This document shows, in pieces, positions 1 to 9,433 of a stretch of 64,000 nucleotides of DNA. Source of the stretch: JAHDHW01 sp965277415 (GTDB lineage: Bacteria > Bacteroidota > Bacteroidia > Chitinophagales > Saprospiraceae). The stretch covers positions 62,001-126,000 of the forward strand of contig CBDICS010000027.1 of the NCBI GenBank assembly GCA_965277415.1. The letters are read 5' to 3'. Position 1 is the stretch's first letter, and every line of letters starts with the position of its first letter. Made by a program: the position numbers and the translations under genes. Under the pieces are notes generated by a model that saw nothing but the letters and a program-made list of their open reading frames with translations, made no database searches and was not told where the DNA came from.

Positions 1-1112
1 CTGCCTTTTTCTCTGGCGAATCATCTGAAATAGAAACTATTGCTGATACCGTTTCTGATAAAAAAATAGACAGAGTCAGAGATAAAAAAAGCAAAAAAGA
101 GACAGTGGAAGAATACTTTCAATTACTAAATGCAGTTGACCGATCAGAAATAAATGACATGTTGTTTACTTATGGAGATAAGTATCAGAATAGCACCCTG
201 ATGCCTGCTCCCGAAAATATTAAAACAGCACAAAATATTAAAGCACTTGATTTACAACCAGAGGAATTAAATCACTTATTGATTAAAACCAAAGAAAACC
301 CAGCATTAGAAGTATTTACCATTGGAAGAGGTCAACCGATCCTCCTGATTCCAGCCATTGGATTGACTGCGCCGATTTGGTTAAACCAAATCAATGATTG
401 GCAGAAAGGATACCAAATCATCATTATTCACAATCCAGGCTATGGCTTGAGTGAACTCTGTAAAGATATAACTGTAGAAAATGTAGGAAGTATTTTTATG
501 GATGTATTGACGGCACTCGAAATCAAAAAACCAATCAATATCGTAGGATCTTGTTTTGGAGGTGTTCTTGCTCAATACATAGCTATGAGATATAAAGAAA
601 GAGTAGCTTCTCTATCTTTAATTGGCTCTTTTTATCAAAATTTCGGATTGCCAGATATGAAAATTGAAGACTTGACAATTGATCAAATGATAGAAGGTGT
701 CAAAATGATTGCTTCTTCTATTGGCCGCGATTTCGATGTAGTTACAGAAGCTCTGAATGGAATGTATCCCTCAGAGGAAAAAGTAGCCCGTTCAAAAGAA
801 TTATTGATGAAAAGCCAATGTGTTAATGCCTTAGTTGTCATGCGATATATTACACAAATATTAGTACTGTCCAGCGAATCTTGGTTGTCAAAAATTGAAG
901 CGCCAACACTATGCATAGCGGGGACTGTTGATACCATTGTTGCTCCAGAGATTTCAAAAAAAATTGCTCAACTTATTCCAGAGGCAGAGTATCAGGATAT
1001 TGAAGGTTCAGGCCATTATCCTTACCTGACTCATACCAGTGTATTCGAGGGTATTGTACTTGATTTTATTAAGCAAAATGCGGAAAAAGAACTATATAGT
1101 TTAGCTGAATAG
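1..1112 (+). CDS. Alpha/beta hydrolase (thioesterase-like) domain with Cys nucleophile, 5' truncated
   Basis: The reading frame is open from base 3, so the gene begins before the window; the first in-frame start-like codon here (GTG at 105) is probably internal. Numbering from that GTG, an alpha/beta-hydrolase fold runs from about residue 65 to 330. The nucleophile elbow reads VGSCFGG, with Cys150 where most family members have Ser. Asp276 (in AGTVDTIV) and His304 (in GSGHYPYL) fit the rest of the triad. Cys-nucleophile (GxCxG) thioesterases are known at the ends of some NRPS/PKS lines, where they release strained or amide products. The charged Lys/Asp-rich stretch before residue 1 looks like a linker from an upstream domain, so this may be the release domain of a megasynthase lying left of the window. 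A free-standing hydrolase is the alternative. The fold is secure; the role is inferred. Confidence 0.75.
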   Translation, partial: AFFSGESSEIETIADTVSDKKIDRVRDKKSKKETVEEYFQLLNAVDRSEINDMLFTYGDKYQNSTLMPAPENIKTAQNIKALDLQPEELNHLLIKTKENPALEVFTIGRGQPILLIPAIGLTAPIWLNQINDWQKGYQIIIIHNPGYGLSELCKDITVENVGSIFMDVLTALEIKKPINIVGSCFGGVLAQYIAMRYKERVASLSLIGSFYQNFGLPDMKIEDLTIDQMIEGVKMIASSIGRDFDVVTEALNGMYPSEEKVARSKELLMKSQCVNALVVMRYITQILVLSSESWLSKIEAPTLCIAGTVDTIVAPEISKKIAQLIPEAEYQDIEGSGHYPYLTHTSVFEGIVLDFIKQNAEKELYSLAE

Positions 1113-1143
1113 AAAACGTTTTAAAACATATTTACTAAAAAAA

Positions 1144-1749
1144 ATGGAATTAAGAATGGATAAAAGACCGCCTTTAACAATTGATATTTCGCCCAAAGAC
1201 TTTATGGATTTCTATTGGCTAAAAGAGGAGTTGATTGATTTCTGTAGAACTCATGGTTTATCAGGCACAGGAGGGAAAGAAGAAATTGCTGAACGGATTG
1301 TTTACTTTTTGAAAACGGGAAAAGAACTGAAAGAGACAAGGCCAGTAAGTAGAAAACCTTCAACAGGACGATTGTTTATTGCACTGAATGCACCACTTAC
1401 CTCTAATTATAATAGTGGTGAAAGAGTACGAGATTTTTTTAAACAGCAGATCGGAAGCCACTTTAAATTTACGGTAGGCTTTATGAGATTTTGTAATGAA
1501 AATCCTAATAAAACATTTTCAGATGCTATTGATTTTTGGTTAGAGGAGCATGAAAAAAAGAAAGATAAAAATTATAAGCCAAAGATCAGCGGACAGTTTG
1601 AATACAATCAATACATCCGGGATATTATGGCTGATAATGAAGATTTATCTCTTAAAGATGCTATTAAATGCTGGAAGGCAAAACGGAGTCAACGCGGTGA
1701 CAATAAGTACACAAGAGAAGATTTAAATTTTTTAGACAAGCCCGATTAG
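1144..1749 (+). CDS. SAP-like / DUF6434 domain protein
   Basis: A 201-residue soluble protein. Residues about 8-55 form a SAP-like helix-extension-helix: DFYWLKEELIDFCRTHGL, then SGTGGKEEIAERI, a pattern typical of DUF6434/SAP proteins that probably bind DNA. The C-terminal half (about 75-190) is basic and helical, with FKQQIGSHFKFTVGFMRFC followed by repeated 'F-DAI-FW' segments, and has no catalytic motif I recognise. ATG at 1144 is used; a second in-frame ATG lies 12 bases on. It ends 11 bases before the DNA polymerase IV start, so the two are probably co-transcribed. It looks like ordinary chromosomal content rather than part of the biosynthetic set. Confidence 0.7.
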   Translation: MELRMDKRPPLTIDISPKDFMDFYWLKEELIDFCRTHGLSGTGGKEEIAERIVYFLKTGKELKETRPVSRKPSTGRLFIALNAPLTSNYNSGERVRDFFKQQIGSHFKFTVGFMRFCNENPNKTFSDAIDFWLEEHEKKKDKNYKPKISGQFEYNQYIRDIMADNEDLSLKDAIKCWKAKRSQRGDNKYTREDLNFLDKPD

Positions 1750-1760
1750 AATATAAAAAT

Positions 1761-2843
1761 ATGCAAAACCAGTTTCAAAGAAAGATTATTCATCTAGATA
1801 TGGATGCTTTTTATACTTCGATAGAACAAAGAGAAGATTCTCGATTGCTCAATTGCCCTGTAGTAGTAGCTCGCTCTGCTCAGGAACGTGGAGTCGTGTC
1901 TGCAAGTTCTTACGAAGCAAGAAAATATGCCATCTATTCGGGGATGCCAACTTCAGTAGCGCTCGAAAAGTGTAAAGATCTTATAGTGCTTACTCCAAGA
2001 ATGGATCTTTATAAAAGCGTTTCTCAAGATCTTATGAATATATTCAAAACCCTGACGCCAATCATCGAGCCCATCGCCTTTGACGAAGCCTTTATGGATA
2101 TTACAGCACTAGCTACTGATTGGACATCAGCCGAAAAAATAGCTAAGGCTTTGCAAATTAAAGTTTTAAACGAAATAGGATTAAGTTCTTCTATTGGCCT
2201 TTCTTTCAATAAGTTTTTAGCGAAGCTAGGGAGTGCATATAAAAAACCTTATGGATGTACGATTATTGACCAGCATAATTTTGAAACGTTTATTGATGAT
2301 ACACCAATTAGGAAAATATTTGGAATCGGGAAAGTTACAGAGCAACGATTGTTAAAAATGGGAATTACTAATGGAAAGGAATTAAAAGAAATGGAAGAAT
2401 TGCAATTAGTGAAAATACTAAAGAAAAGAGGCCATACCTTATACAATAATATCCGAGGCTTAGATACTAGTGAATTAAAAACTACTCGTATGCGAAAATC
2501 ACTAGGCAAAGAAAAAACATTTCATAAAGATATTAATGATGAGGTATTCTTACAATGTGAAATTCGAGATCTAACTATTTTATTACATAGCAATTTAAAA
2601 GAAACTGGCTTACTGGCCAAGAAAGTAAAAGTGAAAATTCGCTTTTCTGATTTTAGTGAAAAGACAAAAAACACAACATGCTTATTTAATCTAGAAGATC
2701 CAGAGATTCTATGCGAAAAAGTAATGCTTTTGTTTCGCGCTATTCTTGAAAGAAACTTACCTGTAAGGAAGATCGCAGTTTATTTCACAGGTTTATATTC
2801 AGCTACTCAGGTAGAAGGACAACAACGTTTTTTATTTAGTTAA
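1761..2843 (+). CDS. dinB: DNA polymerase IV (Y-family translesion polymerase)
   Basis: A 360-residue Y-family polymerase that copies past damaged template bases. Motif I HLDMDAFYTSIEQRED holds the metal ligand Asp13. YEARKYAIYSGMP (51-63) is the nucleotide-binding YxAR segment. Asp108-Glu109 in IAFDEAFMDIT is the second catalytic pair; family members usually read SIDEAYLDVT, so the flanking residues vary but the acids are kept. SSIGLSFNKFLAKLGSAYKKP is the conserved thumb-side motif. The C-terminal end QQRFLF resembles a beta-clamp-binding peptide. Length is normal for the family. Its stop codon overlaps the left end of an inverted-repeat element (2840-3001). Confidence 0.95.
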   Translation: MQNQFQRKIIHLDMDAFYTSIEQREDSRLLNCPVVVARSAQERGVVSASSYEARKYAIYSGMPTSVALEKCKDLIVLTPRMDLYKSVSQDLMNIFKTLTPIIEPIAFDEAFMDITALATDWTSAEKIAKALQIKVLNEIGLSSSIGLSFNKFLAKLGSAYKKPYGCTIIDQHNFETFIDDTPIRKIFGIGKVTEQRLLKMGITNGKELKEMEELQLVKILKKRGHTLYNNIRGLDTSELKTTRMRKSLGKEKTFHKDINDEVFLQCEIRDLTILLHSNLKETGLLAKKVKVKIRFSDFSEKTKNTTCLFNLEDPEILCEKVMLLFRAILERNLPVRKIAVYFTGLYSATQVEGQQRFLFS

Positions 2844-3001
2844 GGGACGCGGATTAAATAAGTTTCCTATTTAGACGAAGATATTTTGCAGCTAATCGAC
2901 TCAAAAAAGCTGCACATAGCCTAGCTACGTAAAGTTTTTTTGAAGAAGAGTAGATGTAAAAGATCAAGTAAAAACGGACTTTATTTATTCCGTGGCCCTA
3001 A
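2840..3001. repeat. MITE-like element with terminal inverted repeats
   Basis: The left end (2840-2862, starting TTAAGGGACGCGGATTAAAT) and the reverse complement of the right end (2979-3001, starting TTAGGGCCACGGAATAAATA) match at about 19 of 23 positions with one gap. A near-identical copy of the left-end sequence lies at 14364-14388 on the other strand. Between the ends there is no reading frame, only a shorter hairpin (TGCAGCT at 2887 with AGCTGCA at 2908). A non-autonomous transposable element fits best; no target duplication was identified. Confidence 0.45.
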
Positions 3002-3012
3002 ATAATCAGTTT

Positions 3013-3783
3013 ATGATTTATACAGAAAATAAAAACAGACTAATCAAGCATACCATTTATGATTTATGCTTTGAAAGAAAAGATAAAATGCATATAGGTA
3101 AATTAGTCCTTATTGATTTAAAGCATGCAGAACAATTGCTTAGAGTTGGGCATCATTTTCTTTCTGATTTTGAAAAAGAAAAACTTACTCAAATAGGTTC
3201 GGAGAAAAGAAAATTGGATTACCTATCAGGAAGAGTATGTAGTAAAATTGCATTGGATGCTTTTAATAAGGGGACGAAGCATGATCAATTTAGTATTGAT
3301 AATGGAATATTTGGTTTTCCTATTGTCAAAAGTATAAAAGCCGTTAATAATCTTAAGGTTTGTATCTCTCATACCAAATCGATAGGAGGTGCTATCTCCT
3401 TTAAGGAAGAGCATCCAGTGGCCATTGATATTGAGTGTGTCTCAGCAGATATTCAAAAATTTAAGGAAGATATTATCACTGAAAAAGAACACCTGCAAAT
3501 CACAACATTATCCATTAATCAGGATATTGCTTATACCGCCTTATGGACTGCTAAAGAAGCTCTTTCTAAAATCTTACACACAGGCTTGATGACGCCATTC
3601 AGCCTTTATGAAACTCAAAATATTGTAGTACACGATTATTATATTCAATTAGAATATAGTTTTTTCCCACAATACAAATGCATCATTTTTTTTGTCAAGG
3701 ATTGTATAATCTCACTGGCCTTACCTCGTAAAAGTCAACTGAAATTTAACTTCCATAAACTCGACTTTAATCCAATAAATTAA
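3013..3783 (+). CDS. 4'-phosphopantetheinyl transferase, Sfp type
   Basis: Transfers phosphopantetheine from CoA to the carrier-protein serines of the PKS and NRPS enzymes nearby. Family motifs are clear: KLDYLSGRVCSKIAL, VCISHTKSIGGAISF, the Mg-binding AIDIE, and WTAKEALSKIL (the W-x-x-KEA-x-x-K motif). Length of about 256 residues suits the Sfp type. The frame also opens at GTG 2992, but that codon lies inside the right inverted repeat of the element before it, so ATG 3013 is preferred; ATG 3088, preceded by GAAAGAAAAG, is also possible. The stop is 4 bases before the AT-ER gene, so they are probably one operon. As the only such gene visible it is the natural activator for the assembly line. 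Confidence 0.88.
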   Translation: MIYTENKNRLIKHTIYDLCFERKDKMHIGKLVLIDLKHAEQLLRVGHHFLSDFEKEKLTQIGSEKRKLDYLSGRVCSKIALDAFNKGTKHDQFSIDNGIFGFPIVKSIKAVNNLKVCISHTKSIGGAISFKEEHPVAIDIECVSADIQKFKEDIITEKEHLQITTLSINQDIAYTALWTAKEALSKILHTGLMTPFSLYETQNIVVHDYYIQLEYSFFPQYKCIIFFVKDCIISLALPRKSQLKFNFHKLDFNPIN

Positions 3784-3787
3784 GATT

Positions 3788-6181
3788 ATGAATAACACAA
3801 TGGTTTATCTCTTCCCCGGTCAAGGTTCTCAAAAAAAAGGAATGGGTGCTGGGCTTTTCGAAAAATACCCAGACCTTATAAAGTTAACCGATTCAATACT
3901 TGGTTATTCCATCGAGGATCTTTGTCTACAAGATGAAAAAGGTCTTTTGTCTAGCACAATTTATACGCAACCTGCTATTTATGTAGTCAATGCCTTGCAT
4001 TATTATGAAAAAATTAAAACAGGTGAAACACCAGACTATTTAGCTGGACATAGTCTTGGCGAATATAACGCACTACTCGCTGCTGAAGTTTTTGATTTCG
4101 AAACAGGTCTACGATTAGTTAAAAAAAGGGGTAGCTTGATGGCTACCGCTAAGTCTGGAGGAATGGCAGCCATTATTGGGCTGAATATACTTGAAGTACT
4201 TAGCACATTAGATCAACACCAATTGAAAGATATCGTAGTGGCTAATTATAATACGCCCGAACAATTAGTTGTTTCAGGTAGCCGGCAAGCTGTTCTTAAA
4301 GCGCAATCTATTTTTGAAAAATCTGGCGCTACACGTTATTTGCCTTTAAATGTTAGCGGTGCTTTTCATTCACCATTAATGAAAGAGGCAGAGGAAATTT
4401 TTTCAACTTTCATCGAGGACTTTGTTTTTCATGCGCCAAAGATTCCCGTCATTTCAAATTTTACAACAAAGCCTTACCCTTCAATTAATGCAAAGGAGTT
4501 GCTCGTCAAACAAATAAGTAATAATGTACGCTGGGCGGAGTCGATGCAATATCTATTTGATAAAAATGAAACAATGGACTTTGTTGAGATAGGAGAGAGT
4601 TTTATACTGCGGAATATGCTTAAAAAAATTAAAGCCTCTGTAGTTATTCCATTCCCTTCTAAAAATAATAATTTGGCATTGGAAATTACAGAAAGCCATT
4701 CCAATGGTCATCACAAATCACTAAAAGGATTTCATAATGTTTTACCCAAAGAAATCGTGAAAAATAGTATTCATAGCAATGGAAATGGCGCTTCACATAA
4801 AACCATAAGTAATGGGAGTCATAGAATATTGACGTACAAAAAAGAAGCAGTTTCGAATTTAGGAAGTAATGATTTTAAAAAGGCTTATCAATTAGACTAT
4901 GCCTATGTGGTTGACTCAATGGATCATGGAATTTCCAGTAAAACGATGGTCGAGAACTTAGCTAAGAAGGGGATGCTTAGTTTTTTGAGTACTAATGGAA
5001 GAGCGCTTTCTGAAATTAGTGACGATTTAAAATATTTATCAAAAGCGCTGGAAAGTATTCCAACTTTATATGGTATCAATATCAGCTATCAACACAGCGA
5101 TGATGAAAGACTAAATAAATTAATTGAATTAGCTTATCTATATCAGATTAAGGTGATTGAATATACAGGGCGTTACCAGATTCCTGATAAATTGATTGAG
5201 TATAGATTAAGAGAAACAGAAAAAGGGAGTGGGCAATTAAATAACCTATTTGTCAAGGCATCTTCTATGGATATTATTGATCGATTCCTTGAGCCAGTTC
5301 CAGAAAAAATATTAACCCAACTTTATCAAAAAGCTAAGATTACTAAAGAGGTCATGTTGGAAGCTACTCATACGCCTTTAGCGAATGCTTTGTGTATTGC
5401 TACAGATAGTGGTAGCGAGACTATGCATGATTCTTTTGGAGTTTTACTTCCTTATGTAAGACAAAAGGTTGCGATACTTAATCAAAAGCACCAATATCGA
5501 GAAGATGTTTTTGTAGGTGTGGGAGGAGTCGGTATTCCAGATGCTATTGCTTCTGCGTTTTTAATAGGAGTAGATTTTGTCCTGTCTCATTCCATCAATT
5601 ATTGTACGGTTGAAGCAGAGATTGCTCCATTTTCCAAAAAACTTTTAGTCGAAGCTACTATATTGGATACTTGTTTTGCACCGAACAAAGATTTTCTATT
5701 TGAATCAAATCAGAAAATTCAATTACTGAAAAAAGGAATTCTTTTTCCTGGACGAGCTATGCAGCTTTATGACATCTTCAAAAGATATAAATCTATTAAT
5801 GATGTTGATAGCCATACACTCATTTCTTTAGAGAATAAAATGTATGGCCAAGACTTAGAAACGGTTTGGGATAATATAGCCCAAGAATTAATCGCTGAAA
5901 ATAAAGCAGAATTAATAGAAAAAGCGAAATTGAACCCTAGGTATCATATGTATCTTCTCTTTATGCATTACTATGACCGTTCTCTAAATGCTGCAATAAA
6001 AGGGGAGGAATCTAATCGTTTAAATTTTCAATTACATTGCAACCCAGTCCTTGGTTTACTCAATCAAGAGCTGAAGGATAATGAACTGAAAGAATGGGAG
6101 CGTCGTAAGGTAGCCGATTTGGGGGAATGGTTGATGGTAGAAGCAGAGAAAAAAATTCAAAAAAGGATTTCAAAATTATAA
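3788..6181 (+). CDS. Trans-acting malonyl acyltransferase - enoylreductase (PfaD/PksE type) fusion
   Basis: A 797-residue two-domain protein. Residues 1-300 are an FabD-like acyltransferase: YLFPGQGSQKKGMG near the start, active-site Ser89 in AGHSLGEY, and GAFHSPLM carrying the His. A low-complexity Ser/Asn/His-rich linker (about 300-360) follows. Residues 365-797 are an FMN-dependent enoylreductase of the PfaD family: VGVGGVGIPDAIASAFLIG then SHSINYCTVEAEI, close to the usual GSINQ-TVEAG pattern. Such AT-ER fusions serve trans-AT polyketide synthases (PksE, BaeE), loading malonyl units and reducing enoyl intermediates. It is followed 12 bases later by a second acyltransferase. The visible PKS modules carry their own AT domains, so its main client may lie outside the window. 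Confidence 0.9.
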   Translation: MNNTMVYLFPGQGSQKKGMGAGLFEKYPDLIKLTDSILGYSIEDLCLQDEKGLLSSTIYTQPAIYVVNALHYYEKIKTGETPDYLAGHSLGEYNALLAAEVFDFETGLRLVKKRGSLMATAKSGGMAAIIGLNILEVLSTLDQHQLKDIVVANYNTPEQLVVSGSRQAVLKAQSIFEKSGATRYLPLNVSGAFHSPLMKEAEEIFSTFIEDFVFHAPKIPVISNFTTKPYPSINAKELLVKQISNNVRWAESMQYLFDKNETMDFVEIGESFILRNMLKKIKASVVIPFPSKNNNLALEITESHSNGHHKSLKGFHNVLPKEIVKNSIHSNGNGASHKTISNGSHRILTYKKEAVSNLGSNDFKKAYQLDYAYVVDSMDHGISSKTMVENLAKKGMLSFLSTNGRALSEISDDLKYLSKALESIPTLYGINISYQHSDDERLNKLIELAYLYQIKVIEYTGRYQIPDKLIEYRLRETEKGSGQLNNLFVKASSMDIIDRFLEPVPEKILTQLYQKAKITKEVMLEATHTPLANALCIATDSGSETMHDSFGVLLPYVRQKVAILNQKHQYREDVFVGVGGVGIPDAIASAFLIGVDFVLSHSINYCTVEAEIAPFSKKLLVEATILDTCFAPNKDFLFESNQKIQLLKKGILFPGRAMQLYDIFKRYKSINDVDSHTLISLENKMYGQDLETVWDNIAQELIAENKAELIEKAKLNPRYHMYLLFMHYYDRSLNAAIKGEESNRLNFQLHCNPVLGLLNQELKDNELKEWERRKVADLGEWLMVEAEKKIQKRISKL

Positions 6182-6192
6182 ATCAATAATTG

Positions 6193-7149
6193 ATGAATAA
6201 CAAACCTAAAGAAATCTGGCTGTTGGGAGGGCAAGGCTCTCAATACTTCCAAATGGGACGGACGCTTTATGAAGAAGATGCTAGTGTAAAATTTTGGATG
6301 CAAAAATTAGATAGACTCTATGAAAATAATTTAGGTATATCCGTTGTCAACGAACTATACTTTGCTGGAAAAGATAAATCAGAAATATTTAATGACTTAC
6401 ATATTACGCATCCAGCTATTTTTATGCTCCAATATGCGCTCGGTCAATCAATGCTTGAACAAGGGGAAACGCCGAGTTTTTTAATGGCTTATAGTCATGG
6501 CGAATTAGTAGCCCTAGCATTGGCTGGAGCGATAGATTGTAATATGGCAATGGACTTGATTTATAAAGAAGTGCAGACAATCGAAAAACTATGTGCGCCT
6601 TGTATCATGATGGTAGTTATGACGGGATTGATAGGTTATTATTCACATCCTTGGTTATACAATAGGTCGACCTTGGTCTCAGAAGAAGGCGGAAATCAAA
6701 TCGTTATTACTTTTCCAAAACATCAGGAAGTACTAATTAATAAAGGATTAAACCAAAATGAACTTGGCTTTTTTAAGCTACCCGTTACTTATGGTTTTCA
6801 TGCAGAGCATATTGACACTGCCAAAGATGAACTATTATCCTATTATCAATTGATCAATTGGAAAGAACCACAATGGCCTATTTTTTCGTGCCGCACTCAG
6901 TCCTTCTTGTCATGTAGTGAAGCAGATAAAACGAATATTCTTTGGAAAAGGATTAGGAGCAAATTCAGCATTTTTAAATCCCTCAAAATACTGAGTCAGA
7001 TTTATACTGAAGAACATTTTAGAGATATTAGCCCTAATGCTATTTTTTATAATCAAATTCTAAAAATGAAAAGAGAAAAAATCATTGACACTAGTCTTCA
7101 TTCAAGTTTTATGATCTCTCCATTTAGAAAGCATTCCGCAAGAGTTTAA
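6193..7149 (+). CDS. Acyltransferase-like protein, possible proofreading acyl hydrolase (PksD/PedC-like)
   Basis: A free-standing AT-fold protein of about 318 residues. Numbered from the TTG at 6190, LLGGQGSQYFQMG opens it, and the active Ser102 sits in AYSHGELVALALAGA instead of the usual GHSLGE. TYGFHAEHI carries the expected His. In trans-AT clusters such divergent ATs (PksD, PedC) hydrolyse stalled acyl chains from carrier proteins; the altered nucleophile motif and pairing with an AT-ER fusion support that role, but a second malonyl transferase cannot be excluded. The frame opens with TTG at 6190, and ATG 6193 is preferred. It sits in the same run of genes as the PPTase and AT-ER. Confidence 0.75.
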   Translation: MNNKPKEIWLLGGQGSQYFQMGRTLYEEDASVKFWMQKLDRLYENNLGISVVNELYFAGKDKSEIFNDLHITHPAIFMLQYALGQSMLEQGETPSFLMAYSHGELVALALAGAIDCNMAMDLIYKEVQTIEKLCAPCIMMVVMTGLIGYYSHPWLYNRSTLVSEEGGNQIVITFPKHQEVLINKGLNQNELGFFKLPVTYGFHAEHIDTAKDELLSYYQLINWKEPQWPIFSCRTQSFLSCSEADKTNILWKRIRSKFSIFKSLKILSQIYTEEHFRDISPNAIFYNQILKMKREKIIDTSLHSSFMISPFRKHSARV

Positions 7150-7170
7150 ACAGTACTTAAAATTAAAATT

Positions 7171-9399
7171 ATGATACAAATGAAAAAAAATAGATGGCTA
7201 GATAAAATATGCTATAAGTCTTCTGTACTGATTTTTTGTTTGACTTTTTTAGTCTACGTATTAAATGCGCAGACTTTTATTTACGGTAAAATAGTTGACG
7301 AAACTAATAAGCCAATACCAGGAGTTAGCATTATCGAAAAAGGAACATATAATGGAACCAGTGCTGATATAGATGGTAACTATAAATTGAAATTGTCTAA
7401 AACAGAAAACAGTATTATTCACTTTTCATTTATTGGTTATCAACTTATAGAAAAAGCCATTGACCCTGAAGTATATGAACTAGATGAAATTAATATTGAT
7501 GTTCAAATGAAGGAAGAAATTAATGAGTTGACTACTGTAGTTATTTCTGCTGGACAATTTGAAGTAGCAGCTGATAAAAAAAATGTAATGCTCAAGCCAA
7601 TGGATATTGCTAGTGTAGCCAGTGCTGGTGCTGATATTACCAGTGTTATGAATTTATTGCCAGGTGCACAGAAGGTAGGAGAATCAGAAGGCCTTTTTAT
7701 TCGGGGGGGATCCAATTTAGAATCAAAGGTTATGATTGATGAGCTTTACGTTCAGAATCCATTTTATAGCCCAAATCCAGGTGTCGCTCAAAGAGGACGA
7801 TTCAGTCCTTTTATGTTCAAAGGTACGACCTTTAGCACAGGCGGATTCTCTGCTAAATACGGTCAGGCTCTATCTTCTGTTTTATTATTAGAGACTAATG
7901 ATAAACTGGATGAAAACGGATTCAATGTAAGCTTAAACTTGATGAGCATTATGTTGACAGGAGTAAAATCAGATGAGAAGCAGTCAATATCGGGTACCGC
8001 TTATTATGGAAATACGGGGTTTTGGAATAAGCTTGTCGTTCAAAACTTGGATTGGATCAAAGCTCCGGAATATAAAGGCGCTAATTTGACTTATGTCAGA
8101 AATTTTTCTGATAAGACTTCATTAAAATCCTATAGTGCTTATAGTAAAAATGTTTTTGCTTTGAAAGTAATTGATTTTAATAGTGATACACTTGGACTTC
8201 AACAAGATTATGAAGTCGAAAACGATAACTTATTTTTTAATGCAATCCTTAATATAAAAGAAAGTGAAAAATGGGAGATAAAAGCTGGACTTTCTGCTAA
8301 TTCGAACAGAGATAATTATTTGTTGAAAGGCCAGTCTTTTAAAAAAGAAGAAACTCAGATACAGATGAGGCTTGCAATGAAAAGAAAGTTTTCACAACGA
8401 GCAAGTATCACCTTTGGAGGTGATTTAAATCAAATTAATAACCAAGATTTTTATTCAGGTTTTTACGATTTTTCAATAGAAAATATAAATGCTTCTTTTT
8501 TTGCAGAACCTGAGTACTTTATTACTAAAAATATAGGTATTAAAATAGGCGGCCGACTGGACTATGCATCAGAGATTTCTGAGTATGTTTTTTCACCGAG
8601 ATTTTCAGCAGCCTATAAAAGCCCCTTGGGCCAATTCTCATTGGCTGGAGGTTTATTTACCCAAACACCAAATTATAAATACTTATATACTAATAAGAAT
8701 TTAAAGTTTGAAAAAGCGGAGCACTTTATTTTAGGCTACCAATTGATTAAAAATTACCGTACAATAAAGGCAGAAGTGTTTCATAAGAGGTATGAAGATT
8801 TGGTGTTGGAAAATATAGGCCATTATATTCCTGATCACCCTTTTTATTTTCCTAGTAACTTAACAAATAATAATGGATTTGGATATGCTAAAGGCTTTGA
8901 TTTATTCTGGCGTGATAAAAAGACTTTTAAACACACGGAGTATTGGATTACCTACACTTTTATTGATAGTAGACGAAAATTTAAAAGCTATCCAATAAAC
9001 ACTACACCGCATTTTGTTTCTAAAAATAACATTAGTGTAGTGTATAAAAAATCATTTCCAAGTTTGAATTTAAATGTTGGAGGAACTTATAGTTATACAA
9101 GCAAACGACCTTATTATAATCCAGAGAATGAGCGATTTCTTAGTGACTACACGCCTGAGATTCATCAATTTGGATTGTCTGCAAGTTATCTCACAAACAT
9201 AAAAGGAAATTTTACTATCCTTTACTGTAGTGTAGATAATGTCTTCAATTCTAACATCGTATATACTTATCAATATTATAGTGATAAAAAAAATAGGGAA
9301 GCGGTCGTTCCTGCTATGGGTAGATCCTTTTTTATAGGAGCAATTATTTATTTTTCTAAGAAATTTGAAATTCCAGATGATTATAAAATAAACAAATAG
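7171..9399 (+). CDS. TonB-dependent outer-membrane receptor
   Basis: A 742-residue outer-membrane protein. The N-terminus has a basic stretch, a hydrophobic segment and a likely cleavage near NAQT (about residue 35). A carboxypeptidase-D regulatory-like domain follows (GKIVDETNKPIPGVSI to about residue 115), then a plug (about 120-230, with SVMNLLPGAQKVGE and LFIRGGSN), then a beta-barrel rich in aromatic residues to the end. Bacteroidota often place this fold in front of receptors. The gene begins 21 bases after the AT-like gene, so it is probably co-transcribed and may import or sense a compound linked to the pathway. No SusD-like partner is next to it, which argues against glycan uptake. 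Confidence 0.88.
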   Translation: MIQMKKNRWLDKICYKSSVLIFCLTFLVYVLNAQTFIYGKIVDETNKPIPGVSIIEKGTYNGTSADIDGNYKLKLSKTENSIIHFSFIGYQLIEKAIDPEVYELDEINIDVQMKEEINELTTVVISAGQFEVAADKKNVMLKPMDIASVASAGADITSVMNLLPGAQKVGESEGLFIRGGSNLESKVMIDELYVQNPFYSPNPGVAQRGRFSPFMFKGTTFSTGGFSAKYGQALSSVLLLETNDKLDENGFNVSLNLMSIMLTGVKSDEKQSISGTAYYGNTGFWNKLVVQNLDWIKAPEYKGANLTYVRNFSDKTSLKSYSAYSKNVFALKVIDFNSDTLGLQQDYEVENDNLFFNAILNIKESEKWEIKAGLSANSNRDNYLLKGQSFKKEETQIQMRLAMKRKFSQRASITFGGDLNQINNQDFYSGFYDFSIENINASFFAEPEYFITKNIGIKIGGRLDYASEISEYVFSPRFSAAYKSPLGQFSLAGGLFTQTPNYKYLYTNKNLKFEKAEHFILGYQLIKNYRTIKAEVFHKRYEDLVLENIGHYIPDHPFYFPSNLTNNNGFGYAKGFDLFWRDKKTFKHTEYWITYTFIDSRRKFKSYPINTTPHFVSKNNISVVYKKSFPSLNLNVGGTYSYTSKRPYYNPENERFLSDYTPEIHQFGLSASYLTNIKGNFTILYCSVDNVFNSNIVYTYQYYSDKKNREAVVPAMGRSFFIGAIIYFSKKFEIPDDYKINK

Positions 9400-9410
9400 T
9401 CAGAGCATGT

Positions 9411-9433
9411 TAGAAATTAGATTCTAATTTCTA
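9411..9433. repeat. Perfect 11-bp palindrome after the receptor gene
   Basis: TAGAAATTAGA and TCTAATTTCTA are perfect reverse complements around one central T, starting 12 bases after the TonB-receptor stop. There is no T-run on either side, so it is a weak terminator candidate; an operator or mRNA 3'-end stabiliser is equally possible. Confidence 0.4.

Noticed and set aside
381..937. Minus-strand reading frames inside the hydrolase gene, and many similar ones inside the NRPS/PKS genes
   Set aside because: They are antisense shadows of strongly supported genes, with no family resemblance or ribosome site.
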